Below, one piece after another: positions 28,201-36,060 of a stretch of 64,000 nucleotides of DNA. Every line of letters begins with the position of its first letter. The first letter of the stretch is position 1. The position numbers and the translations under genes are program-made. The notes beneath the pieces were generated by a model, which was not told the DNA's origin, did no database searches, and saw nothing but the letters and a program-made list of their open reading frames with translations. The DNA lies in contig NC_134465.1 of assembly GCF_047948215.1 (NCBI RefSeq), forward strand, positions 37,796,153 to 37,860,152, read 5' to 3'. This DNA is from Lycorma delicatula (taxonomy: Eukaryota; Arthropoda; Insecta; Hemiptera; Fulgoridae).

Positions 28201-29341
28201 ACTGCAAAAGCACCAAACAAAATAAAAATAGTCAAAGTGGTTGTTAATGGAAGTCGCTAGTTTTGATTGAAAAATATTATTAGTTTTTTTTTTTTTTTCA
28301 TAATGGATGAACTTTAATATAATTACACCTGTTGAGTGATGTCTACTGAATATTATTATCTTTTCTCATTTCCTTTTAGTATATTTATACTTTATTTTTT
28401 TTACTTTCTTTTAAACTGACTAGTTTTAAATCACTAAAACTATTAGTGTAATTGAAGTTTACTTAACTTATTCAATATTTTTAGCACTTGAACGCCTTTT
28501 GTGTTCGTTTGAAAGTGTATTTTTTAAAATTGTAGATCATATGGAATATTTTGAGCAGGAAAATAGAAAAGTTTTGTATTCTCAGCTCTTTTTTTACCTC
28601 TAGTATAACATCAAGTTATAACATATCAAGTGTATGTTGTTTTATTCAAACTGTTTTTCTTATGTTTATTTGTGAATTTCAAATAGTCTGTATTTTAAAA
28701 GCTTCTTACATTTTTTAGTAAATAAATTCCAGTAATTTTGTATTCTCATTTGAGAAATGTTTTAAAATAAGAAAATTGTCTTCGGTAGCTTGTTTACTGC
28801 ATGGGAATATTTTAACTGCTTGACCATTATTTTCTTAAGTTAAAAAATAATATGAAGTGAATTTTCAAGTGTCACTATTACTTAAAATAATTTATTAATC
28901 AAACATCTGACTTTCATTGTGAACACATTTGTGAACACTAAATTTTAAAGATTGCAGCACATGCCAGACAAACTTTATCATGATGGATAAAATAGTACTA
29001 TATTATGTTATAAAACACACTTCTGCTGTGGTCCCATTTGAAAATCACTGGCATCTCATGTCAAAGCAGGTTAAAATGTATTACTTGTCTTGAAATCAAA
29101 AAATTATGGCTCTCGGTTTTGAACCGTAATTGGGTCATAACCTGTTGTAAAGTGGTATAATATATTGAGTCAATTCATTCAGTTTCTTTTGTTATAAATT
29201 CAAAACATATTTTATAATTTGTTACAGTCACCAAGACAGCCGATGGATATAGCAGCAAGTATAAAAGCTCTCGCCAAAAGTGTACATGGTGATGCAGTAT
29301 TTGGTGACTTACCAAGGCCGAGGTTCAGTTCACAGATATAA
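4111..29341 (+). CDS. Lobe: Lobe / PRAS40-like mTORC1 substrate (7 exons, 5' partial)
   Basis: Joined exons: 4111-4281, 13034-13142, 20337-20508, 22746-22884, 25629-25854, 27301-27485, 29228-29341. Every junction has an AG acceptor and a GT donor, and the phases match across all six introns, giving 371 visible residues and a TAA stop. The C-terminal half resembles PRAS40/AKT1S1 (Drosophila Lobe), an Akt substrate that binds Raptor and restrains mTORC1 in the cytoplasm. It has FPLEG (249-253) in the place of the TOS motif, AKSLPVNVP (293-301) matching the mTORC1-phosphorylated segment, FGDLPRPR (359-366), and RPRFSS (364-369) fitting the Akt consensus RxRxxS/T. The N-terminal part (1-150) holds a CLNC motif (31-34) and charged helices that I do not recognise from mammalian PRAS40. 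The start codon lies upstream and was not found. The homology call rests on the C-terminal motifs; the exon chain itself is strongly supported. Confidence 0.8.
5028..5040. repeat. target-site duplication, left copy
   Basis: The 13-mer ACTTATCTTACTT here is repeated exactly at 6531-6543 and brackets the LINE copy between them. Confidence 0.9.
5041..6530 (-). mobile_element. 5'-truncated LINE with reverse transcriptase 3' half
   Basis: A non-LTR retrotransposon on the minus strand, bounded by exact 13-bp target-site duplications. It starts within the polymerase: FADDVAILV (6490-6464) carries the two catalytic Asp of the YADD box. It continues through KYLSVMLDKSLKFGAHI and LYAAPVWGEAM, and ends with a cysteine block CIYCNEVDDVEHTIFDC (about 5700-5640), a zinc-knuckle-like tail seen in R1/LOA/I-type LINEs. 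A frameshift near 6320 at a G run and a TGA near 5924 break the frame. The 3' part (5060-5540) is strikingly G+C-rich compared with its surroundings and ends in a purine-rich A tail. The near-intact frames suggest a fairly recent insertion into Lobe intron 1. Confidence 0.9.
6531..6543. repeat. target-site duplication, right copy
   Basis: Exact copy of the 13-mer at 5028-5040, marking the truncated 5' end of the LINE. Confidence 0.9.
8491..8525. repeat. perfect 17-bp hairpin, 1-nt loop
   Basis: TTTCCAATGCTCTCTTC, one T, then its exact reverse complement. It lies inside the mariner relic, where no such palindrome is expected from the coding sequence. Confidence 0.9.
9068..9123. repeat. 28-bp exact tandem duplication
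   Basis: Two adjacent identical 28-base units (9068-9095, 9096-9123) beginning TTGCTGTGTTTTATGATCAT, within the mariner relic. Confidence 0.9.
9225..10085 (-). pseudogene. LINE (jockey-like) reverse transcriptase fragment
   Basis: Minus-strand frames, with shifts, show the N-terminal and palm part of a non-LTR reverse transcriptase. They include GYFPNCWKTAKVVCLP (about 9960-9900), T-KAFDKVWYSSLIYKF (about 9650-9600), then GVSQGAVL (near 9480), the block before the YADD box. The final part reads CAPARQLELSGEKIPFG and KTVKYLG (about 9310-9240). It lies in the opposite half of the polymerase from the 5041-6530 copy and differs in motif wording, so it is a different family. It has several stops and is dead. 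Confidence 0.75.
11040..11900 (-). pseudogene. mariner transposase relic (second family)
   Basis: Within the minus-strand frame 12146-11646, the run SIHDLNENDRHLTVKEITSD (about 11810-11750) matches the linker and second helix-turn-helix of mariner transposases (usually R-L-T-V-x-E-I-x-x-x-V-G-I). Further down come LLTQNQKQDL (near 11630) and, after several breaks, PLDIFLFGP (near 11220), corresponding to the S-P-D-L-x-P-x-D-x-x-L-F block with the third catalytic Asp. The catalytic middle is badly eroded. The 166-residue open frame extends beyond the homologous region and is not a host gene. Confidence 0.65.
13034..13142 (+). CDS. Lobe: Lobe exon b
   Basis: The acceptor is ATTTCCAG and the donor is GTAATT. 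The exon carries 36 codons plus one base, starting TDPNLIAELKNGENF and ending SEDDDVFTKAT. The leftover G joins GT of the next exon to make Gly, which links exons a and c in frame. Without this exon the phases of a and c do not fit. Confidence 0.75.
14282..14490. repeat. fold-back / MITE-like inverted repeat
   Basis: Two 60-base arms (14282-14341 and 14431-14490) are reverse complements at about 44 of 60 positions by eye, with the best block TTCAAAAGTGG-CTACAG at the inner side. The spacer is 89 bases and has no coding frame. The structure is that of a short non-autonomous DNA element or an old local inverted duplication. No target-site duplication was identified. Confidence 0.6.
14733..15055 (+). 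repeat. Gypsy element 5' LTR
   Basis: Begins AGTAACTACA and shares a long alignment with 19353-19690, including the exact blocks TTACAGTTGGAAAAAGCCAC and GTGAATTTAATGTAATCAT. Roughly one base in ten differs between the two copies by eye. The end is uncertain by tens of bases because the 3' copy carries extra sequence near its end. Confidence 0.85.
15318..16050 (+). pseudogene. Gypsy gag-like region, broken
   Basis: After the 5' LTR, frames on the plus strand read an acidic N-terminal part (TYIDDDGNLQFGDQFLEE), then NANQWMDIFERECVCF, LFRLFMDKSC and, after a shift, DMRGSIDKSTLVDLVAAGLP. I read these as the gag-like capsid region of a Gypsy/Ty3 element; no protease follows. At least three stops or frameshifts separate the pieces. 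The jump straight to the polymerase at about 15990 means the protease and part of the polymerase have been deleted. Confidence 0.65.
16341..16346. repeat. putative target-site duplication GGTGAT, left
   Basis: GGTGAT occurs at both ends of the insertion that splits the Gypsy polymerase (here and 17361-17366). Removing one copy and the insertion restores continuity of the polymerase frame at that point. Confidence 0.7.
16347..17360. mobile_element. 1-kb non-coding insertion inside the Gypsy polymerase
   Basis: This segment splits the polymerase catalytic box and is flanked by GGTGAT on both sides. It starts GTTGGTAAAGTTAAC and its other end reads, in reverse complement, CGTTTACGCC with GTAAAGTTAC nearby, so the termini are only loosely inverted. 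No recognisable protein is encoded; a 111-codon minus-strand frame is low-complexity and hydrophobic. It could be a non-autonomous DNA transposon or, if the duplication is 5 bp and the element begins TGTTGG, a solo LTR. Confidence 0.65.
18040..19345 (+). pseudogene. Gypsy RNase H end and integrase, degraded
   Basis: Pieces in the expected order follow on the plus strand. ELQIKYALGKTNLKADCLSR (about 18055-18120) is the end of RNase H. Eroded integrase comes next, then PFSNGLNERLNQTLVNKIRC (near 18790), the G-x-x-E-R-x-N block with the third catalytic residue of the integrase. YNDTEHSVAGFVPNYLL follows, and then the C-terminal GPYEVVEKILKSIYRI (near 19170). Stops between them show the copy is dead. 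No envelope-like frame is present before the 3' LTR. Confidence 0.8.
19353..19690 (+). repeat. Gypsy element 3' LTR
   Basis: The start AGTAATACAT is preceded by a purine-rich tract (GGGGAAGA at 19340-19347) that would prime plus-strand synthesis. The alignment with the 5' LTR runs to about 19665. The extra G+C-rich block GCGCCTGCACGCACCACTGC near 19662-19681 is missing from the 5' copy. The exact end is uncertain. Confidence 0.8.
20337..20508 (+). CDS. Lobe: Lobe exon c
   Basis: The acceptor is CTACAG and the donor is GTAAGC. The exon encodes an Arg/Glu-rich, probably helical segment (GHHQAGVAALRQVL, then YVQRESILTEERVR) ending RAHRDHRSLT. It finishes with two bases of a Lys codon. Confidence 0.8.
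20700..20830 (-). repeat. tRNA-derived SINE, minus-strand copy
   Basis: Read on the minus strand it has GGTGGAACGGTGGGTAGCAT (A-box-like), then GGTCCTGGGTTTGAATCCTG (B-box-like, GGTTTGAATCC), followed by GTGGCATTTTTCATATGCTA. The same tail occurs at 33160-33310 and 48541-48650. The order of boxes is that of a pol III promoter in a tRNA-derived head, but the folding is too poor for a functional tRNA. Confidence 0.8.
20831..22745 (+). other. Lobe intron 3 remainder
   Basis: AT-rich sequence between a SINE and exon d. I see no coding frame, tandem array or recognisable element. Confidence 0.6.
22746..22884 (+). CDS. Lobe: Lobe exon d
   Basis: The acceptor is TTGAAG and the donor is GTAAGT. The first base completes the Lys codon of exon c. 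A low-complexity Ser/Thr/Asn-rich segment follows (NTTTTFSNTTSN), ending AAIKKPVV. It is probably disordered, as expected for the middle of PRAS40-like proteins. Confidence 0.75.
22885..24411 (+). other. Lobe intron 4, left part
   Basis: AT-rich and non-coding, with poly(T) runs and a short ATT repeat near 23878-23895. Nothing else recognised. Confidence 0.6.
24412..25324 (+). mobile_element. internally deleted mariner element
   Basis: Terminal inverted repeats are visible: TCCGTCCCACAGGAAAG at 24417-24433, and CTTTCCTGTGGGATGGA at 25301-25317, its reverse complement with one mismatch. TA flanks both sides (24410-24411, 25325-25326). Inside, the plus strand encodes the mariner N terminus (FKLGKSASDTFKMIQTVYGN), ENVQKVAEILQNG, LGIPKTTVHCILTENLGKKK and ITGDETWCFQYF with the first catalytic Asp. 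The sequence then jumps to IQRAMTMVLQAISI, the extreme C terminus. About a third of the gene (second and third catalytic Asp) has been lost, leaving a 0.9-kb non-autonomous derivative inside Lobe intron 4. Confidence 0.85.
25629..25854 (+). CDS. Lobe: Lobe exon e, with TOS-like motif
   Basis: A long T-rich tract precedes the TAG acceptor; the donor is GTATGG. The exon is 75 codons plus one base. It starts with a Gln run, passes through Ser/Asn-rich sequence (RRFSESRSQSNLSF), then FPLEG and an acidic stretch (DEERSDTD). FPLEG fits the F-x-[MLI]-[DE]-x pattern of TOS motifs that dock Raptor. Confidence 0.8.
25855..27300 (+). other. Lobe intron 5, with degraded SINE
   Basis: Mostly AT-rich and non-coding. 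At 26283-26345 the run CCTTTCATCTATAAGG, then GATTTAAATCCTGGTCGG and CATTTTTC, matches the B-box and tail of the SINE family in this window, so it is probably a fourth, eroded copy. Confidence 0.5.
27301..27485 (+). CDS. Lobe: Lobe exon f
   Basis: The acceptor is TTTAAG and the donor is GTAAGT. Two bases complete an Asp codon. The exon carries IPRRVGSFIYAKSLPVNVP, the segment most like vertebrate PRAS40 outside the C terminus, and ends FDTRELINEHRR. Confidence 0.85.
27486..29227 (+). other. Lobe intron 6
   Basis: AT-rich intron without coding signal. A short block at 27770-27800 (TTCAGCCATTAGG) is echoed at 49920-49945; its nature is unknown. Confidence 0.5.
29228..29341 (+). CDS. Lobe: Lobe terminal exon g
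   Basis: The acceptor is GTTACAG. The exon is 37 codons and a TAA stop. It encodes MDIAASIKALAKSVHGDA, then VFGDLPRPRFSSQI. The protein ends two residues after the Akt-type serine, so the short basic tail of mammalian PRAS40 is absent. Confidence 0.85.
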   Translation, partial: SPRQPMDIAASIKALAKSVHGDAVFGDLPRPRFSSQI

Positions 29342-29461
29342 GATCTATTTTCACAATGACAGAAGTTATAATTGTTATTATTAATACATTTATTGAGAAG
29401 TATTTAAGTTTTGAATGGAAAAAGTAATTTTTATATAAAATATATAATGTATGAAATTTAA

Positions 29462-29467
29462 AATAAA
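29462..29467 (+). promoter_or_regulatory. Lobe polyadenylation signal AATAAA
   Basis: A canonical AATAAA lies about 120 bases after the Lobe stop codon, with T/G-rich sequence soon after. Its placement fits the end of the transcript. Confidence 0.6.
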
Positions 29468-29534
29468 CAAAATTGGATCGTATAATTGTCATTCACTGCA
29501 TTATTTTTTTCATGCTTTGTAATTAATGGCTTTA

Positions 29535-29537
29535 CTA

Positions 29538-29574
<37 letters not shown>
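29535..29574. repeat. (AT)n microsatellite
   Basis: An uninterrupted AT dinucleotide run of roughly 35 bases, just downstream of the Lobe polyadenylation signal. Confidence 0.9.
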
Positions 29575-29577
<3 letters not shown>

Positions 29578-30641
29578 GTATTGGCAGTTAATGAGTTTGA
29601 TATGTGGTTTTTTAAACTATACATTTTTGTATTTAAAATGATTAATTTGGATAATGTATTTTTTATCAGATAAAGTAATAAATTTTCAATGTTTTATTTG
29701 AAAATATATTCTATTATTAGTTTAAACCTCATGTTGTTTTTCTTTATGCAAGCTTGGACAGTTTGCTATAAATGACTCATTTAATACCTGATTTGAGTAA
29801 AACCGTAAGAGCATTCATTCATAAAAAAAAAGAAGTTGTTTCAGCAATCAAATCATTTGCCTTAAAATACTCTTGTTACCAACAGTGCTATTATTTATTA
29901 GTGACTTAAGAAATTGTGCTTAGTACAAGCTTAGTGGTTTTTAACATTATATCATAAATGCTGTTTTTTATTACCTTATTTAAATGATACTGTCTGCATA
30001 GTTTGCTAAATGATTTTCAAATATATTTGCCAGAAGTTATAGTATAGTTAACTATTTAACAAATTGTATCCCAGGTGTAGAATTTTATTAATTATTAAAA
30101 ATAATTATGTTTTTCTAATTACTAATTTTTTTTTTACCTGTTATTTACTTTTGCAAACATCCCTTCTTAATGAAATAATAAATCTTCATTCTGGATCTAT
30201 TAAAATTTAGATAATAAGTTTTATTATCTGTTTTCTATTTTAATTTATTATTCCCATAGGTTAAGTTATCAGTCTACATTTTATTTCACATAATTAATGA
30301 ACAGATAATTTTTTTAAATTTATTAGCAATATTATTAAATAAAAAATGCTAATTTAGTTTATTGAAGTTAAAAAAGATTTGTAAAAAGTTCCAATAAACA
30401 TGCAGTATGTTGACTTTTTGTATACAAATATGTAGGTGAAATAATACAACTTAACTAAGAAAAAAATTTTGAAGAATTGGTAATTCAATTTATCAAACAT
30501 GTAGATTCAGGCCTTCAAAGCTGTGTAATATTTTTTATTAGCCTATGAAATTTGATTGTGTAGACTCCTATTTATTAGGATCTACACAATCTAGGATCCC
30601 TAGGATTGGGACTGAAGATGTTGGATTGTAATATCAAACTT
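29575..30641. other. non-coding gap downstream of Lobe
   Basis: AT-rich intergenic sequence. It contains a near-perfect hairpin at 30554-30591 (17-base arm against a 16-base arm with one bulged base). No gene seen. Confidence 0.6.
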
Positions 30642-30776
30642 TGAATAACACTGTATATTCAAAGCTGTGTTTATTAAAGGATCATAATAAAACTCATTAT
30701 ATATATATATGTGAATAACACCATATATTCAAAGCTGTGTTTATTAAAGGATCATAATAAAATTCATTATATATGT
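30642..30776. repeat. 70-bp tandem duplication
   Basis: Unit TGAATAACACTGTATATTCA and onward (30642-30711) is repeated at 30712-30776 with three or four substitutions and a shorter AT run at its end. It lies directly upstream of a mariner relic. Confidence 0.85.
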
Positions 30777-30784
30777 CTGTAACG

Positions 30785-31695
30785 AGAGCAGTAGTAACAA
30801 ATCCCACCAGTTGTGAAGTTCGATCAGTGGTTAGATTGTAAATCAAGAGGACATAATGCTGCTGAAATTCACTGCAAATTGTATGAAACATGGGCGTACT
30901 GCAATGAGTGAAGGAAAAGTGAGACAGTGGTGTTGTGACAGTGGTGTCGTGAACACTGGAACAACGTTCCAGTGTTCACGACAAAGAAGTGGCAGGCCTA
31001 GTGTCCAAGCTGATGATCTCGTTAAATGTTCAATGCAATGACAAAATCATCGCTTTATGATTTTGATTGCTTTTCGTGATTGATTTTCTCATCGCTTTTC
31101 TTGATTGCTTTAACCATGAGGGAGACAATTTTTTTTCCATATCATCACTATAACAATATATAGATTTTGTACATCACTGCTGTGACAAAACAACATTCCA
31201 TGCAGTGGCATCATTCTGGTTCACCTAAACCAAAAAAATTCAAACAAGCCCAGTCTTAAAGGAAAATTATGGTAACTGTATTTTGGGATCAAAAGAGTAT
31301 GCCTTTGACTGATTTCATGGAATATCCATCACAGATCTCTTGTGAAACCCACTAAACTGCATCATGCCATTTAAAACTGACAATGGGGAATGATGAGACC
31401 AGGAATTGTTCTTCTTCATGATAATGCACATCCACACATGGCTGCATTCATAGCAGAAACAATTAAAAAATTCAGATGGGAGATTTTTGATCATCCTCTT
31501 ACAGTACTGATCTGTCACCCAGTGACTACCATCTCTTCCTTCACTTCAAAATCTGGCTTGCATCTACACAATAGGAGGAGTTGGAAATCTCATTGCAAAA
31601 CTGGCTATGATTCCAGGCAGTGGTATTTTATTGAGTGGGTTTAAAGAAGCTTGTTTCACAATATCAGTAGTGTTTGGAACAAAATGGTAATATGT
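30785..31695 (+). pseudogene. mariner transposase relic
   Basis: Plus-strand pieces in order are GHNAAEIHCKLYE, MSEGKVRQWC, RSGRPSVQADDLVK, QWHHSGSPKPKKFKQ, IMVTVFWDQKSMPLTDFMEY, GIVLLHDNAHPHMAAFIAET (with the second catalytic Asp, H-D-N-A-H-P-H), PSDYHLF and KLVSQYQ-CLEQNG. This is the SETMAR-like mariner group with the D,D34D layout. The middle of the gene, including the first catalytic block, is missing, and there are many stops. A perfect 17-bp hairpin at 30946-30982 replaces part of the N-terminal coding sequence. Confidence 0.8.
30946..30982. repeat. perfect 17-bp hairpin in mariner relic
   Basis: GTCGTGAACACTGGAAC, loop AAC, then the exact reverse complement. It lies where the mariner frame should encode the acidic linker before RSGRPSV, so the palindrome was created after insertion. 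Confidence 0.9.
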
Positions 31696-32079
31696 AAAAA
31701 AATAAGTAAATATAAACCATTAATAAACTTGTAATGGTTTGGCATGAAACCATTAATAATTTTTTTAACTGTTCTTGTTTTGTTATTGATTGGTCTTTAC
31801 TTCTGAACCATGCCAACAGACCTGGAAAGTCAGGGAAATTGGGTTTGAGTTAAAATTATGAAATCAGGAAAAAGTTTGATAAAAACCCTTTTGAGCGCAT
31901 ATATATTATTCACAAAAGTTGGAATGGTATTGTGATATCTGTGAATTGTTAAAATTCCTTGATTTGGAACAAAGGTAAATAATTCTTTTTAGAGTTTTAA
32001 TTATTTTGAAGTAACTTTTCATAAATATTGCATCTTGAATTGGTTACAGCTACAGTAAGTGGTGTTATAAAAAAATACC

Positions 32080-32880
32080 AGAGTGTGGTGTCTGAGTCAA
32101 TAGTGTTATTGCTTATTACAGATAATTTTTGAAAGGTATTAAAAAAATGCTCTACATTTGGCTTGAAAATGTCACTTGTATTGATAGACCTCTAAAAATA
32201 ATGGATGAAAATAAAGTTTATATAAACAAATCAAAACCTGTTTACAGTAAACCATACAAGTCATTACAAAATCATTGTGCAGATAAGTTTCTGAAATGCA
32301 AGTTGTCCTTTTTTAGGGCAGTATATGCTGAATGTGAGCCGTTTTTGAGAAGGTTTCAAAAGCTCTTTTCCTCTCTCAGCTTATTTTCTAATTAGCATTG
32401 ATCTGATTAAAAGTTTAATGGCATGCTGTCTGAAACCAGCATGCCATTGATGTGTTGAAACCTCTAGTTATGGAAGCAAAGCTAATGGCTAATCGACCTA
32501 GAAAATAGTGAAAACACCTAACTAGCATTAATTTTTTCACTGTAATTCTAGTGTGGAGTCAGGATTTTCTGCGAACAAATCTCTCTACTCTGAAAACTAC
32601 AAAGAACTTCAAAGGTTTGTTTATGATGCTCTGAAATTTTGTGGAGGTTCCAAGAGAGTTCAAATAGATCAGAAAATGTTGACTGCAGTGAGAGGGGGCA
32701 AGAAAGCAATATGACATATCTGGAAAAAGAAAAAGAAATGAAGATCAATAAGAGGGTGATGTTCCTAATAAGTCTAAAATAAGGATTCAGCTGAAAAAGC
32801 CACATGAAGGAAGAAAAGTGTCTAGAATTAAATGACAGATTGAAGTAGAGGATTCTTTGAACTGAACTCTGGGTGTATTG
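32080..32880 (+). pseudogene. possible transposon-derived gene fragment
   Basis: A plus-strand frame at 32129-32395 reads KPVYSKPYKSLQNHCADKFL, then FFRAVYAECEPFLRRFQ, and in another frame LISIDLIKSLMACCLKP. The pattern resembles a family of long uncharacterised insect proteins often found with hAT-type elements, but the match is from memory and weak. Frameshifts are present. A 12-bp perfect hairpin lies at 32417-32448. Confidence 0.25.
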
Positions 32881-33159
32881 CAATATCAAAAGAAATATTT
32901 CTGTTTTTTACCTGATCCTAAATTTAAATAATTTGTGTTTTCTTCCTGTGTTTATTTTGTTCCTTATTTTTTAGTTAATGTTTGGTTGTTTATATTATTG
33001 TTTTAGTTACTACGCAAAGTCAACTAAAGTTAATTTAATGTGTCCTTTGCTATTTCAAGTTTATTTGGTTACACTTTTACATTCTTTTAGTTCATGTGTG
33101 AAGTTTGTGTTTTAGTTTCTTTGTGAAGTTCAACTGAATTTAATTTATTTTATTGCAAC

Positions 33160-33310
33160 CTCCGTGGCATGAATGGCAGTGTCTCAGCCTTTCATCCTGA
33201 GGTCCCAAGTTCAAATCCTGGTGAGGCATGGCATTTTCACACATGCTACAAATCATTCATTTTATCCTCCAAAGCAATACTTAATGGTGGTCCCAGAGTT
33301 TAAAAAGAAA
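33160..33310 (+). repeat. tRNA-derived SINE, plus-strand copy
   Basis: A-box-like GGCATGAATGGCAGTGTCTC, then GGTCCCAAGTTCAAATCCTG (B-box-like), then GGCATGGCATTTTCACACAT and a tail with AAGCAATACTTAATGGTGG. It is the longest of the copies here and defines the 3' body of the family. Confidence 0.85.
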
Positions 33311-33809
33311 ATTTATTTTATTACTTGTAAGTACCTTTCATTTATAGTTAATTTATTTTTTATTTCCTTAGTGCAATTATTTCATTTGAAGGTAGTAATT
33401 TAGTTTCTCACATATTAAGTGCAATCAATCACAAGTACATCCTTCATTTTATAGTGCATATATATTGTTTTTATACATTTTTTTTTTTTTGTTAACTGAT
33501 TTCTTAGTTTTGAACCTAATTAATTTTGTTTTAATAAAAAGGAGATATGGATGATGGAGGCCATATTAAATAATGAAATTTATTAATTTTCCTTTCTGTG
33601 ATGCAATAAAATGTACTGCAAGAAAGAGTTACGGTCTGTTCAATATGTTGAGGATAATGTAAATTTAAAGTGAAATTTCAGTGGGAACCCTGAAAATTGT
33701 AAAATTTTATTTCCAAACTGTCATTTTTTACATATTCAATAATATACAGTTCAATTTTACATTAGGCAATATGATTAAATTTGTATATTACTTACATATA
33801 GCAAGTATG
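33311..33809. other. non-coding stretch between SINE and Pao pol
   Basis: AT-rich, with a poly(T) run near 33479-33490. No coding signal recognised. It may include the missing gag end of the Pao copy, but nothing readable remains. Confidence 0.5.
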
Positions 33810-36060
33810 ATTTTATGACACAAAATAAGATTTCTGCCAGTGACGATAAATTGTCCCCAGTAGTAATTCCACAACAAACAACAGTATCCACATTAAATGT
33901 TAGCTCGAAGTAATCCAACCCTGTTTTCATGCTGTCTACAGCCATTGTTTTAGTGTTAGATATACATAGTCATTCTCATTGTTGTTGCGTAATACTTGAC
34001 GGCGGTTTGCAGTCAAATTTTATCACTGAGAAAATTGCTAAGTTTTTAAGACTGCAATCAAAGAAAAACATGTTACAAGTTAATGGTATAGGCAAGGCTG
34101 CAACCATTACAACTCATTTTGTGGAATGTGTTATTAAATCAAGAGTGAACTGATTCGCAGCGAATATTGAATGTGCAGTTTTACCCGCCATCACTCAAGA
34201 ATTACCCACAGTTCAAATCAGAAAATCAAGTTTGCTATTACTACAGAATCTGCTACTGGCTGATTCAAATTTCCACAAACCAAGTGACATTGACATACTT
34301 CTTGGTGCAGAATTATTTTATGATGTCTTAATTGAAGGAAACATTAAAGCAAGTGAATCAAATCTAACATTTTAAAATACCTTATTTGGCAGGGTAATTT
34401 CCAGTAAAATATCGACCGATCAGCATTCAACAGTTTTAACATCTGTATACAATCTATCCACTTTAGATCACATCAATGAAAATAAAAAATTTTGGAAATT
34501 AGAAGACTGCAGCTCTATCAAAAAACAATTTACAGTAAATGAAAAACTTTATGAAGAATTGTATGAAAATAATACAAGATCTATAGATGGAAGATACTGT
34601 GTGAAGAACACTTTGAAAGATGATGTAAACCAACGTCTGAATTCAAACACTGAATTGAAATTGCAGTACATAAACTTCATGAGAGAATACAAAAACCTAG
34701 GTTACATGACAGAAATATCAGATGAAGAAGTTGCAGGGTCTAAATCATATTACATTCCACACCATTGTGTTATACAAGAAGATTCATCTATAACAAAAGT
34801 AAGGTAGTTTTTGATAGTTCCAGTAAGACAACATCTGGGATTTCAGTGAACAACTTACCCACTGTTGGACCTATGGTACAGTCAGATTTAATTAGCATTA
34901 TTGTCAGATTTAAACTCGTATATGCTACGACAGCTGATATAGAAAAGATGTATAGGCAGATTAAAATCTATGCTTCTCAAACAAATCTTTAGTTAATTGT
35001 ATGGGGTGAAAACTTCAATGAAGAAATAACAATATATAAGTTGTTAACCGCGACGTATGGGACTTCAAGTGCACTGAACTTAGCAACAAGAACATTAAAG
35101 CAACTAGCTCTAGATGAGAAGGAAACATTTCCAAGGCCGTCACTTGCAATGATAAACGACTTTTATGTAGATGATTTTGTGACAGGTGCATCTTCACTTC
35201 AGAAGCAAAACAACTTCAAAGAGATCTAATTGATCTTGCTAGTCGTGGAGGATTTCACCCCGGAAAGTGGTGCGCAAATTATCAAGCAATAATGTCCAAT
35301 ATTCCGTGTGAAGATGTATATCAGACTGATTACAACATTGATCAAGATCCTAGAGTTAAACTTTGGAAATAATCTGGAATCCTGTGAAGGATGTATTTCA
35401 GTTCTTATTCAACAAGGAAAGCCAAAGTCCAAAACGAACAATCTTAGCTGCCATCGGACAAATATTTGATCCATTGGGAGTACTTGGGCCTGTCGTAGTC
35501 ATTGCAAAACATATTATGCAAAAACTTATTATTTAGAACTGAAAATGTTCAATTAAGTGTTCCAGAAGTTTCACCCATTAAAGGTATTCAATGGTACTTT
35601 CAACCTCCCAGTGCTCCACACTTTGGCAGACTCTGGGAATCACCAGTCAAACGTGTTAGAGTAATATGAAAAGAGTTATCTGTACTAACAGTCTGACAAT
35701 AGTAGAGTTTACCACTCTACTGACTCAAATTGAGGCATGTGTAAATTACTGACCCTTAACTCCAATATCAGACAACCCTTCTGACCTTCTTCCTCTAACA
35801 CCAGCATATTTCCTAATACGTGATATCTTTGGCAGCCTTCCAGAACCAAATTTAGAACCCTTTTCTGTAAACAGACTTAATCACTGGCAAGAGATTCAGC
35901 AACAAGTGCAGCACTTCTTGTCTCGTTCAATGAATACCTGAACAATCTTCAGCAATGATCGAAAACCTTCTTTTATGAGGGCATTAGGAAGCTTATGCAA
36001 CGATAGACCAAGTGCGTTGAAATGCAAGGGGACTTTGTTGAAAAATGATAACTACACTGG
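33810..36060 (+). pseudogene. BEL/Pao retrotransposon pol relic
   Basis: Plus-strand fragments follow the Pao pol order. The aspartic protease (DUF1758-like) reads LSTAIVLVLD, then VILDGGLQSNFITEKIA, with the usual catalytic D-S-G changed to D-G-G. IDILLGAELFYDV comes next. The reverse transcriptase has YKNLGYMTEI, YYIPHHCVI, VVFDSSSKTTSG, ADIEKMYRQI and INDFYVDDFVTGA, the last carrying the YVDD catalytic box. Then RTILAAIGQIFDPLGVLGP, and near 35760-35930 LTPAYFLI and LNHWQEIQQQVQHFL, which belong to the C-terminal DUF5641 region. Most of the RNase H and integrase is missing, and many stops are present, so the copy is dead. No LTRs were identified. Confidence 0.85.

Noticed and set aside
33160..33250. 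tRNA gene
   Set aside because: Has B-box-like sequence but mispaired stems and a common repeat tail; it is a SINE copy, as shown by the related sequences at 20700 and 48541.
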